The notes beneath the pieces are model-generated. The model saw only the letters and a list, made by a program, of their open reading frames with translations. It was not told where the DNA came from and ran no database searches. From contig NZ_CP072425.1 of NCBI RefSeq assembly GCF_017742995.1, forward strand, positions 1,178,001 through 1,242,000: 64,000 bases of DNA. The letters run 5' to 3'. Below, in pieces: positions 54,233 through 62,390 of the stretch. The position numbers and the translations under genes were made by a program. The DNA is from Pseudoalteromonas viridis. GTDB lineage: Bacteria; Pseudomonadota; Gammaproteobacteria; Enterobacterales; Alteromonadaceae. Every line of letters starts with the position of its first letter. Position 1 is the first letter of the stretch.

Positions 54233-55465
54233 AAAGGGCGATAATTTGAATTAGCTCCGACCAGACCTGACAATTCGATTTGAAAAATTGAGAGTTACCC
54301 GTTTTGATAAAGGTGTCGAATCTTTGTTCAAAACAACTAAGGAGTAACTCTCATGTTACATACTAACAATCCAATCATTAAACACAAAGCTGGTTTGCTC
54401 AATCTGGCTGAAGAGCTTGGAAACGTATCTAAAGCTTGCAAAATGATGGGGGTTTCGCGAGATACATTTTATCGTTATCAAGAGCTCGTTGATGAAGGCG
54501 GTATTGATGCACTCATCGATAAATCGCGTAGAACACCAAACCTGAAGAACCGTGTAGATGAAGAGACTGAAAAAGCAGTTTGCACCTATGCGCTTGAATT
54601 TCCGGCTCACGGGCAAGTCAGAGCCAGCAATGAGTTGAGAAAACAAGGCGTGTTTGTTTCTGCCAGTGGTGTGCGGTCAATTTGGTTGCGCCATGACTTG
54701 GAAAACTTTAAAAAGCGTCTGAAAGCACTAGAGGCTAAAGTCGCGCAAGAAGGCATCATTCTCACAGAGTCCCAGGTAACAGCCCTTGAGAAGAAAAAAC
54801 AGGACGATGAAGCCTGCGGCGAAATTGAAACAGAGCACCCCGGATACCTTGGTTCACAAGACACTTTTTATGTTGGAAACCTAAAGGGAGTTGGCCGTAT
54901 ATATCAGCAAACTTTTGTTGATACATATTGCAAAGTCGCTTTTGCAAAGCTCTACACCACTAAAACACCGATCACAGCAGCAGATCTACTGAATGATAGA
55001 GTTTTACCCTACTTCGAGCAGCATGAGCTGCCTATGCTAAGGATCCTCACAGACCGGGGAACTGAGTACTGCGGTAAGGTTGAGCACCATGACTATCAGC
55101 TTTACCTAGCGATCAACGACATAGACCATACTAAAACCAAAGCGATGTCGCCGCAGACAAACGGTATCTGCGAACGCTTCCACAAAACGATACTTCAAGA
55201 GTTTTACCAAGTGACATTTCGCAAAAAATTGTACAGTTCTCTGGAAGAGCTCCAAAAGGACCTGGACGAGTGGATAAATTACTACAATAATGACCGGACT
55301 CATCAAGGTAAAAAATGCTGCGGAAGAACGCCGCTTGAAACATTATTAGATGGAAAATCGATCTGGGTTGAAAAGAATTTAGCCCAAATCTAGGCTGACA
55401 GTCACCGATTGAAAAACGGGTAACTGTCAGGTCAAGTCTGAGCTAGTACAGATAATTCGCCCTTT
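54233..55465 (+). mobile_element. IS481-type insertion sequence
   Basis: About 1.23 kb with imperfect terminal inverted repeats of roughly 40 bp: AAAGGGCGA and TAGCTC at 54233-54260, with GACCTGACA at 54264-54272, mirrored by TGTCAGGTC at 55425-55433 and TCGCCCTTT at 55457-55465. A GTTACCCGTTTT motif is also found inside both ends. It holds one transposase gene. No clear target-site duplication is seen. It separates the radical SAM operon from the repeat-peptide operon. Confidence 0.75.
54353..55393 (+). CDS. IS481-family transposase
   Basis: 346 residues. The N-terminal half has a helix-turn-helix (LGNVSKACKMMGVSRDTFYRY), and the C-terminal half an rve-type DDE core: Asp in QDTFYVGNL, Asp in LTDRGTEYCG and Glu in NGICERFHKTILQEFY, then WINYYNNDRTHQGKKCCGRTP. 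All three catalytic residues are intact, so it may be active. The ORF starts after AAGGAG, and is opposite to the neighbouring operons. Confidence 0.93.
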   Translation: MLHTNNPIIKHKAGLLNLAEELGNVSKACKMMGVSRDTFYRYQELVDEGGIDALIDKSRRTPNLKNRVDEETEKAVCTYALEFPAHGQVRASNELRKQGVFVSASGVRSIWLRHDLENFKKRLKALEAKVAQEGIILTESQVTALEKKKQDDEACGEIETEHPGYLGSQDTFYVGNLKGVGRIYQQTFVDTYCKVAFAKLYTTKTPITAADLLNDRVLPYFEQHELPMLRILTDRGTEYCGKVEHHDYQLYLAINDIDHTKTKAMSPQTNGICERFHKTILQEFYQVTFRKKLYSSLEELQKDLDEWINYYNNDRTHQGKKCCGRTPLETLLDGKSIWVEKNLAQI

Positions 55466-55490
55466 TGAAACAACAAGTAATAACAAGAAA

Positions 55491-56807
55491 CTAATTAAAT
55501 ATCGACCTATAATGCTCTACAACACTATTCTTTTCTTTGATTATCATATTTTCCAGCTCACCTTCTAAACCAGAAATATGCACAACACCTTCTTTTTCAA
55601 CTTCCTCTTTTGGTATATCTTCTTCTATGATTTCAAATATACCATGGTCAAATGCCTCTCCAGGTGCAGCAGAAACCAACTCAAAACGCTCTCTCTTGCC
55701 GCGTAGCGCCATTTTAAGCGCACGGTGGTGGCAGTATGGGTTATTGCCACGTTTGCCAAAAAAGACATGGGCCGTCCAGTGGCACCCCCCTCTGCAGACA
55801 GCTGCAAATTCACAGGTTTTACACTCCCCCCATAAATGTTTGGTTGCATCCTCTGGAGTGTCTATATCATTGATTTTTAATTGTGGTGCATTGTTATAGA
55901 TATCCTGTAACTTGCGTTCTCGGATGTTACCACCTACATACTCACTGCTGGGCAGTGACGGACACCCTTTAATACTGCCATCCGCCTCAATGCCAATGGC
56001 GTTTTGTCCGGCACTACAACCCCGTGAGAATGCCCACTTAGGATCGTGTACCAATGGTTCTTTAAACAGACGATCATATGGGCCAAAATAGCCCACATTG
56101 TTACCCATATGAACCCGTATTCCGTCCGCTTTCCCTTGATTCGATAAATGAGCAAGCAAAGGGAATACATCGAGTAATTCATATGGTTGAAGTAATATTT
56201 CATTGTTTTCAACCGCATTCCCCATCGGGACTGTTAGCGCCAGCTGCCAGGCCCTGATACCAGCTTCTTTAAGAATTTCGTACATTTCGGGAAGCTGGTT
56301 GACTGACTTGCGATTGACCTGAGTATTGCACGCGACTTTGATGCCAACCTGCCTCAGGTGTTCTATGGTTTTAAAACATTGTTGCCAGGCGCCCTTTTTA
56401 CCACGGAGTTGGTCATGGCTTTCCTCCAGACCGTCAATAGATAATGAAACAACGCCAATGCCGGCCTCTTTCATTCGCTTTGCGGTCCCCAGAGAAATGC
56501 CATACCCACCCGTGGTCATGGACGCGGTCATGCCCAGACGGGTAATTTCCGCGGCAATCATTAACCAATCCGGCCTCATAAACGCTTCGCCACCGATTAA
56601 GGTTACTTCTTTAATGCCCAGATCAGCCATTTGTGCGACTAAGTCGAGCGCTTCTGACGTAGACAACTCATTCACTCTGGGATCTCCAGCTCTGGAGCCA
56701 CAGTGACCACACGCTAAGTTGCACTTTAGGGTAATTTCCCATACTGCATACGTCTGGCGATATTTACCATTTACGCGCTTGCTTATATCTTTCACTATCT
56801 CTGTCAT
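55491..56807 (-). CDS. Radical SAM/SPASM peptide-modifying enzyme
   Basis: 438 residues. The radical SAM motif is CNLACGHC (CxxxCxxC, residues ~29-36), with the GGEAF and SLSIDGLEESHDQLRG motifs of the SPASM type. The C-terminal region has GCSAGQNAIGIEADGSIKGCPS and GECKTCEFAAVCRGGCHWTA, which supply the Cys for auxiliary iron-sulfur clusters. Such proteins modify ribosomal peptides (thioether, C-C cross-links, epimerisation). An acidic ~60-residue tail follows the SPASM domain. It lies 39 bases after a 59-residue peptide gene, its probable substrate. Confidence 0.92.
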   Translation of the reverse strand: MTEIVKDISKRVNGKYRQTYAVWEITLKCNLACGHCGSRAGDPRVNELSTSEALDLVAQMADLGIKEVTLIGGEAFMRPDWLMIAAEITRLGMTASMTTGGYGISLGTAKRMKEAGIGVVSLSIDGLEESHDQLRGKKGAWQQCFKTIEHLRQVGIKVACNTQVNRKSVNQLPEMYEILKEAGIRAWQLALTVPMGNAVENNEILLQPYELLDVFPLLAHLSNQGKADGIRVHMGNNVGYFGPYDRLFKEPLVHDPKWAFSRGCSAGQNAIGIEADGSIKGCPSLPSSEYVGGNIRERKLQDIYNNAPQLKINDIDTPEDATKHLWGECKTCEFAAVCRGGCHWTAHVFFGKRGNNPYCHHRALKMALRGKRERFELVSAAPGEAFDHGIFEIIEEDIPKEEVEKEGVVHISGLEGELENMIIKEKNSVVEHYRSIFN

Positions 56808-56846
56808 GGCATAACCTATTATTCAGTGGCAAAGTGAGGAAGATGA

Positions 56847-57026
56847 TTAATGGGCCTGGCTAGTTCCATATATTTGGACATTTGAATTGACGGATTCAAT
56901 GCCGACTTCATCCTTTGCTTTATCATTATGTTCGTAGCTCACAGTCAGTGCAGAGCCACCTTCAATTTTAGTAAGTAGCTCTTGTGACTCAATAACTAGC
57001 TTTTTATTTTGTTTAGTAGTTTTCAT
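56847..57026 (-). CDS. Small peptide, probable substrate of the radical SAM enzyme
   Basis: 59 residues from the ATG at 57024-57026, with AGGA eight bases upstream; an ATG three codons earlier has none. Lys-rich start (MKTTKQNKKLVIESQ), then LLTKIEGGSALTVS with a double-Gly that could mark leader cleavage, and a hydrophilic C-terminus ending NVQIYGTSQAH. There is no Cys; Tyr, Ser and Thr could be targets. It is directly upstream of the radical SAM gene and 74 bases downstream of a LuxR gene in the same direction. The family was not recognised. Confidence 0.65.
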   Translation of the reverse strand: MKTTKQNKKLVIESQELLTKIEGGSALTVSYEHNDKAKDEVGIESVNSNVQIYGTSQAH

Positions 57027-57109
57027 ATCTTTCATCCTATTTTATTTAAAAAAACCGTAATTAAATTAGCATTTAAATAAAGGTATGAAAGCCGATATTT
57101 CTTACAGGG

Positions 57110-57796
57110 TTAAATAATATTATTAATAAGACACTTAACAATTGCCTGTTGCCTGTTTGCACTTTGTGTTTTTTCAATGCAGTTGGTCAGGTGAAAATTC
57201 ACAGTTCTTTCGGATATCCCTAAAATCTGACTGATCTCCCAGGAGGTTTTACCTTCCGATGCCCACAACAGACAGTCTTTTTCTCGACTTGTGATATTAA
57301 AGTGGCTACTGCGACAGCGTATTGCGGCATTCAGCAGATAAGGTGACAGAATGGTCCAGTACCAGTCGATTAATTCGATGCTTTGGAATTCAATAAAGTT
57401 TTTTGGAATATTAAATACCAGCGCACCAACAATGCCTGGCACACCTTTTAGTGGCAGGACATACAGCTGCTCAATCTCTCCTCGCTGTGCAAGTAGTTTC
57501 TCCAGCGACGTAATACGTATGCCACTTTTGCAGTACCGGTAAATTTCATCATTGTCCAGGTAACCTTCGATATCAGCATCGTATTGACCATATACATGCT
57601 GCTGGTAATTGGTCGTTGATACCGGCGCATAATCAATAAATGCCAGACATTCATACCCTGATCGTGATGCGATATCCTGCAGTGTTTTTGTCAGCTGCTC
57701 TGCCTGCTCAACAGCTTCAAACAAAGCAACCGAATTGTTTAACATTTTACGGTTATTAAAAGGATCACTAATTTCGTTATGATTATATTTTTCCAT
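57110..57796 (-). CDS. LuxR-family regulator (solo), probable controller of the radical SAM operon
   Basis: 228 residues from the ATG at 57794-57796 (AAGGAG six bases upstream; the frame is open to 57829). The C-terminus is a LuxR HTH: NITSREKDCLLWASEGKTSWEISQILGISERTVNFHL. The N-terminal part resembles an autoinducer-binding domain but no luxI gene is present. It is the first gene of the transcript containing the peptide and radical SAM genes. Confidence 0.86.
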   Translation of the reverse strand: MEKYNHNEISDPFNNRKMLNNSVALFEAVEQAEQLTKTLQDIASRSGYECLAFIDYAPVSTTNYQQHVYGQYDADIEGYLDNDEIYRYCKSGIRITSLEKLLAQRGEIEQLYVLPLKGVPGIVGALVFNIPKNFIEFQSIELIDWYWTILSPYLLNAAIRCRSSHFNITSREKDCLLWASEGKTSWEISQILGISERTVNFHLTNCIEKTQSANRQQAIVKCLINNII

Positions 57797-58567
57797 GATG
57801 AACTCCTTGCCTTTTGGGTTTAGAAACAAGCGTCAACAACTTGATTTCGTAACCAATTCTGAGCGTTTCCTGACGCTTAGTCAAAACCAATAAAAATAAA
57901 ATAAAACCTTTTAATACAAAAACATAACTAAAATTATTATGATAGAAATTAACTCAGTATTGATTGATAATGGGGCGTATTGTGCTGAACCTGCTGACGA
58001 TATTCGCGCACATTATTGCATATCGTTGAAGTACGCTTTGTTGCATGATCTAGCAATCATTTTATATACCCAGGGCTTCAGCGAATGTTAAACATGATGA
58101 ATTCATTCAATGAGTAGCAATCAGCTAAACGCTAAATCCACCATACGGCGTAACCGAACCTGACACCTGTGATGGAAAGAGCCCTTACTCATTGCGCGCA
58201 TAAGTGCAAGCCGTCCGCCGTGGCAGTTAATGTAAACAGGTGAGCAAACTCACAGTGCCTTGATTGGCAGCTTCGATGATGGCATCCAGGCTGACCCATC
58301 AAGCATCAACAGGTTGTAAATGCAGCCCGAATACACTCCGTAGGGGCTACCAACTTCTCTGGCATAACACCACACGTGGTAAAAACGAAGCAAAGCGCAC
58401 CGGTCAGCGACTAAGTGATTGGAGTTTTATAGGCTTAGCAGCTATAAGAGGCATGTTTTTGAAGATTGGCTCAATCAGATAGGTAAAGGCATCTGGTGAT
58501 TGATACCAGATCCAGGTGGTTTCAAAGGTACTGGGAGGAGCTCCCAGCAAAGAACTGGAACTCGTGA
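57797..58567. other. Gene-free stretch of ~770 bases
   Basis: Both strands contain many stops. Fragments of frames (for instance a minus-strand stretch near 58407-58560 reading WYQSPDAFTYLIEPIF) might be decayed coding DNA, but no family was recognised and no repeat or hairpin stands out. It separates the LuxR operon from the next peptide unit. Confidence 0.5.
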
Positions 58568-59140
58568 CTACTGAATGCTGTTCAGACAGTCACGTTTATT
58601 ATAATACATAACCAGCTTCTGCTGGCTCATGGCATAGAGGTAGCTGTATTGTTGCGCCCGATATAAAGAAGAGACCAGCACACCGTCCGATTGAACCGCA
58701 TCAATATTAAATCGCCAGGGCATATTGTGTTTTTTACACACCCACAGCTGAGAATTTACTTCAAATGACCCAGGTTTCAGACCGTTGATTTGATACCACC
58801 CAAAAATACGATTTGATTTTACCTTGTAGAGCATTTCGCCAACATCAATACGTTCGCCGTCAGACAGCGCTTCATTGACGTATTCTATATAGCCCTCAGA
58901 GCGAGCATTCACCGTCCGCTCTGATTGCTCAGGTAGGCCGATGTATGTCAATAGCACCTGCCCTTTGGTTACTTTATCTGATAAGGAGATCCCGGGATCA
59001 TAAACCACTGTGCCAGCAGCACTGGCATAGTAAAATTCACGTGCCGGCTCCTGCAACCGAAGTACACCGGTTACAGATTCAATCCCGGTTACCGATCCAA
59101 TACCGATTAAGACGGCAAACAATGAGTAAGTGGTGCTCAC
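58568..59140 (-). CDS. Small HlyD-like (biotinyl/lipoyl-type) membrane protein
   Basis: 190 residues from a GTG at 59138-59140 with AGGAG six bases upstream; a longer GTG start at 59161 lacks one. One N-terminal membrane segment (YSLFAVLIGIGSVTGI) is followed by a lipoyl-like half: SAAGTVVYDPGISLSDKVTKG and NARSEGYIEYVNEALSDGERIDVGE. The long coiled-coil of normal HlyD adaptors is absent, so it is a shortened relative. It lies 52 bases after a small peptide gene on the same strand, with no exporter beside it. Confidence 0.68.
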   Translation of the reverse strand: MSTTYSLFAVLIGIGSVTGIESVTGVLRLQEPAREFYYASAAGTVVYDPGISLSDKVTKGQVLLTYIGLPEQSERTVNARSEGYIEYVNEALSDGERIDVGEMLYKVKSNRIFGWYQINGLKPGSFEVNSQLWVCKKHNMPWRFNIDAVQSDGVLVSSLYRAQQYSYLYAMSQQKLVMYYNKRDCLNSIQ

Positions 59141-59192
59141 ATATATCTCCTGAAAAAGCACATTGTAAATTTAGGGGACAAGAAATATGGTA

Positions 59193-59348
59193 TCAGTCCA
59201 TATCTAGAATCGTCCCATGAGAACTCCCTTCGGACGTGCCTCCACCAATCTGTTTTGTTTGTTTCGTATGTAATGCAGACAGTGTGGCACCTTTAGAAAG
59301 CAGTTTAATTTTCTTTGTAGTTAGTTTTAATTTAATACCTGATAACAT
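59193..59348 (-). CDS. GG-leader peptide, candidate RiPP/bacteriocin precursor
   Basis: 51 residues from the ATG at 59346-59348, with AAGGA eight bases before. The leader pattern IKL..K.IK.LS....T..I.GG-T closely follows the lanthipeptide precursor at 41353. After the triple Gly comes the core TSEGSSHGTILDMD with five Ser/Thr and no Cys, so LanB could dehydrate it but LanC could not make thioethers. It is followed by a small HlyD-like gene. Likely exported by a C39 transporter such as the one at 36194-38338 (inference). Confidence 0.62.
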   Translation of the reverse strand: MLSGIKLKLTTKKIKLLSKGATLSALHTKQTKQIGGGTSEGSSHGTILDMD

Positions 59349-59953
59349 AGAGCATATCCTTTCATTTTTTGTTGTAGTTGTTTTTGTTGTTGTCGCTGCT
59401 TTTGGCGACGAGTTCAAAGTTAAACTAACTTGCCTTTATTCTGTAATTATCAAATCTTAGGTTTTCCCCCTATGAGAAACGGCTAAACTACTGATCTTTA
59501 TGATAATTTATAAAGCCTCTAATTCTTATTGCAATCTAATGAAAAAATAACCATAAAAATCAAAAACTTAAAAGGCATGAAAACAAGGGGAGGCTTTATT
59601 TTATGCAAGAAAAATATGCTGAAAGCCCTTGCATTGTGCTTATTGCCTAATAGACAACTGCACTGAAGGAGGAAATAAGGTTTGTGATTGCATCAAGCAG
59701 GTAGCGTTCAAGGTTGATTACCACCTTAATCGCGCACATAGAACATGGTAAGAGGCAAAGATGTTAGCTGTCCATGCTATAAGAATAACTTGATAGTTTG
59801 TGCAGGCAGCCATCATCATAAAAAGCGACTTTATATTATGACTAGATGACCTCATTTGCGGCAGGCCTCTCTATCACCACCAATAGCAGTAAAGGTTATT
59901 CCATAGAAAGGTACAGAGGTTATAGATGTACAGAGTGATTCCTTTCAAACGCG
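59349..59953. other. Gene-free stretch of ~600 bases
   Basis: A+T-rich and full of stops on both strands. A 29-codon frame at about 59579 has no support. Probably holds the promoter of the peptide/HlyD-like pair near its left end and the terminator region of the CadC-like gene at its right end; nothing definite can be named. Confidence 0.45.
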
Positions 59954-62122
59954 CTATTGCAGTTTGCTTTCATCACCGAGTTTTATCTGTAGTATCTGAT
60001 TTTCATTGATCTCGGTTACATATAACCACAGCGCGTCATCTTGTGATGAATATTGAATACCCTTAATCAGATATTTGGCATTGTCAGCCCGATAGATTTC
60101 TTCCAGTACACCGTTTTTGCCGCGCGCTGTCCGATATATTCGCTTGCCGTCAGAATGATAAATATAACCACCACCTGCGGCTATCGAGTGCCGAAACCTG
60201 GCATCCGGTAGATCAATCTCTTCAAGCGTGTCACCTGAATTAATATCATACATAAACACTGTATCGTTAGAAGATAACGAGACCAGCGTTGTCTCATCAA
60301 GCCGACCTATCCACAAAGCGTTTAGTGCAGGAATTAGCGCCTTTTTCTTATGTCTTAACGAGTATTGATATGAACTACTTTTCACCTTGTGCTCATCCAA
60401 AACTACATAGCCAATGTCATCCCCGCTAAGAAACTCAGCAGATATGACTGCGCCACCTTCTGAGATGCTATCGACCAGTGACAGATCCGCGTATTTATAA
60501 ACTTCAACTTTCCTGTGATACCGAACAAGCAGTAAATCACTCTCTGCATGGTAGCGGATATTGCGAATATCCCCAGGCGGCACGCCTAACGTACGTTGAT
60601 TACCGTCGCCATCCACTTGCGCAACAACCATACCGTCGGCCCCGGTGGTGACAATAAGATAGTCTTGCTTGACTTTGATCGGGCTTAAGCTGCCAAGGCT
60701 CAAGCTGCCCATGTTTAAGAGGATATCAGTTTTCTTTTCCTGATTGCCCAAACCCAGCGCGAGCATGTGATCGGTATACGGATAGCTGACAATCAGCATC
60801 TCATCTTGATTTAAAAACTGAAATATGGCGAAATCATTTGGCGTATTTAGCTTTTCTTTTTTGACTAGTCGACGTTCACTCAAACTATAACCAAAGGCTA
60901 TATTTTGCCTATTGTCGAACCACAATAGCAAATCAGACTCTGAATCATAGTTAAGTGACCAGATCCGCCCTGGAGATTCAAGTAGCTTTACCTGGTTCCC
61001 CCCGTCCAAGTCTGTCATATATAACTCATTGGTATCATACTGACGGCGTTCAAACAAAATAACTTCTTTTTCAGGAATGTAACTTAGAAACTGGTCGCCA
61101 TAAGAGTTCAGATTGGGCGAACTAATTTGAAACTCTTCGCCTGTTTTTAAGTCGCGACTTGTAAGCGCAGCAAGCTCATCTCGATTTCGATAACCAGCCT
61201 TGGAGTAGACAAGACGGTTTTTACCTACACCACTACCGCTGACCAAGCCTCGCATACTGCAATCAAACAGTGTTTTATTTCCTTCGCTAAAATCGGCATT
61301 AATTTGCCAAATCTGACACGAATCATCTGTTTTTGTCCGATAGTATAGAATGCTAGAGTCTGTTGACCATCCAAGAGGATAGTAATTTACGCCCTCTTCT
61401 CCTAATCGGCGTTCATACCCACTTGCCAGATCCTTAACCACCAATGACGTGTATTTTGCTCCCTGTGGAACGAAAACAAACGCCAGGCGCTTTTTATCAA
61501 AAGACAGCTTTAGCTGTGCATACAAACCCGGTACCCACGACACCACATGTTCTTCAATATCTCGATGAACAGTCAACTGCGACTCATAAGCTGAGTCTGT
61601 CGCAGTTACAATATAACCGACGACCATACTCAGTAACGACACGAAAAACACGACCGGGTATAAAAACACATTGCGCTTAGTACGTTTCGGTTGAACACTA
61701 TGAGAGGAAATAGGCGCGGGATCTTTTTGAGCAGGCTGTGGGGCGACGGCAACCGTGCCTTCCTGCGCCTGCTCAGAGTGGTAAATGATCTCAGGTTCAA
61801 GAAAAAAGCTATACCCTTTTCTGTAATGCGTTTTAACGACAATTCCCTGCTGCAGTTCAGACTTCAATAATTTTCGAAGCTCAGACATCGCACGGTTGAT
61901 CGCATTGTCGTCAACATATTTTTGACACCAAACATCATCTACCAGATCCTGCCTGGTGATGATCTGATCGTTATTAATAATGAAATAGCACAACAGCCTG
62001 AATAAAAGGGGCTCTAACTCCCTTTCGACACAGCCGTCCGAAATGCTTTGCTTTCTAGGATCCAGTGACCAAGCACCGAACTTAACTTCCTTTACCTGGC
62101 GTGAAAATCTCACTTCATTCAT
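59954..62122 (-). CDS. CadC-like winged-helix regulator with membrane anchor and TolB-like propeller
   Basis: 722 residues. Residues ~8-110 are an OmpR/CadC-type winged helix (LLFRLLCYFIINNDQIITRQDLVDDVW, NAINRAMSELRKLL, YRKGYSF). A membrane segment (VFLYPVVFFVSLLSMVVGYIV, ~residues 150-172) follows. The periplasmic part (~residues 180-722) has repeated beta-propeller blades (for example YIPEKEVILFERRQYDTNELYMTDLDGG). This is the Vibrio/Alteromonadales-type one-component sensor. The next gene upstream encodes a paralogue. Confidence 0.88.
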   Translation of the reverse strand: MNEVRFSRQVKEVKFGAWSLDPRKQSISDGCVERELEPLLFRLLCYFIINNDQIITRQDLVDDVWCQKYVDDNAINRAMSELRKLLKSELQQGIVVKTHYRKGYSFFLEPEIIYHSEQAQEGTVAVAPQPAQKDPAPISSHSVQPKRTKRNVFLYPVVFFVSLLSMVVGYIVTATDSAYESQLTVHRDIEEHVVSWVPGLYAQLKLSFDKKRLAFVFVPQGAKYTSLVVKDLASGYERRLGEEGVNYYPLGWSTDSSILYYRTKTDDSCQIWQINADFSEGNKTLFDCSMRGLVSGSGVGKNRLVYSKAGYRNRDELAALTSRDLKTGEEFQISSPNLNSYGDQFLSYIPEKEVILFERRQYDTNELYMTDLDGGNQVKLLESPGRIWSLNYDSESDLLLWFDNRQNIAFGYSLSERRLVKKEKLNTPNDFAIFQFLNQDEMLIVSYPYTDHMLALGLGNQEKKTDILLNMGSLSLGSLSPIKVKQDYLIVTTGADGMVVAQVDGDGNQRTLGVPPGDIRNIRYHAESDLLLVRYHRKVEVYKYADLSLVDSISEGGAVISAEFLSGDDIGYVVLDEHKVKSSSYQYSLRHKKKALIPALNALWIGRLDETTLVSLSSNDTVFMYDINSGDTLEEIDLPDARFRHSIAAGGGYIYHSDGKRIYRTARGKNGVLEEIYRADNAKYLIKGIQYSSQDDALWLYVTEINENQILQIKLGDESKLQ

Positions 62123-62284
62123 TATAAATAATTTAATGCCGATTAACTAAACGTATTCTACTTGTTACTGCAATTATCTCAAGACTATGAATAAAATAAT
62201 TCCCTCTAGCCACAAAAAACAAAAAAAAACAAAAAAACAAACACTTAATGGCAACCTATATCTAAAGATATGGGAGGTTTAACA

Positions 62285-62377
62285 ATGCCTAAGTCGCGGA
62301 ACAAGGCTAAAAACACAATGTTCGTAAAGCTGCTCGGATTTATTCAACAGAGCCCCCCAGAGCAAAAAATACGATAA
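62285..62377 (+). CDS. Possible 30-residue peptide
   Basis: ATG with GGGAGG at ideal distance, ending TAA; the product is basic with a MFVKLLGFI stretch. It lies between two minus-strand regulator genes, so it may be a chance frame; only the ribosome site speaks for it. Confidence 0.2.
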   Translation: MPKSRNKAKNTMFVKLLGFIQQSPPEQKIR

Positions 62378-62390
62378 CAACGTGCAGTGC

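Noticed and set aside
58264..58482. 72-codon plus-strand open frame in the gene-free stretch
   Set aside because: Composition is not protein-like and no ribosome site is present.
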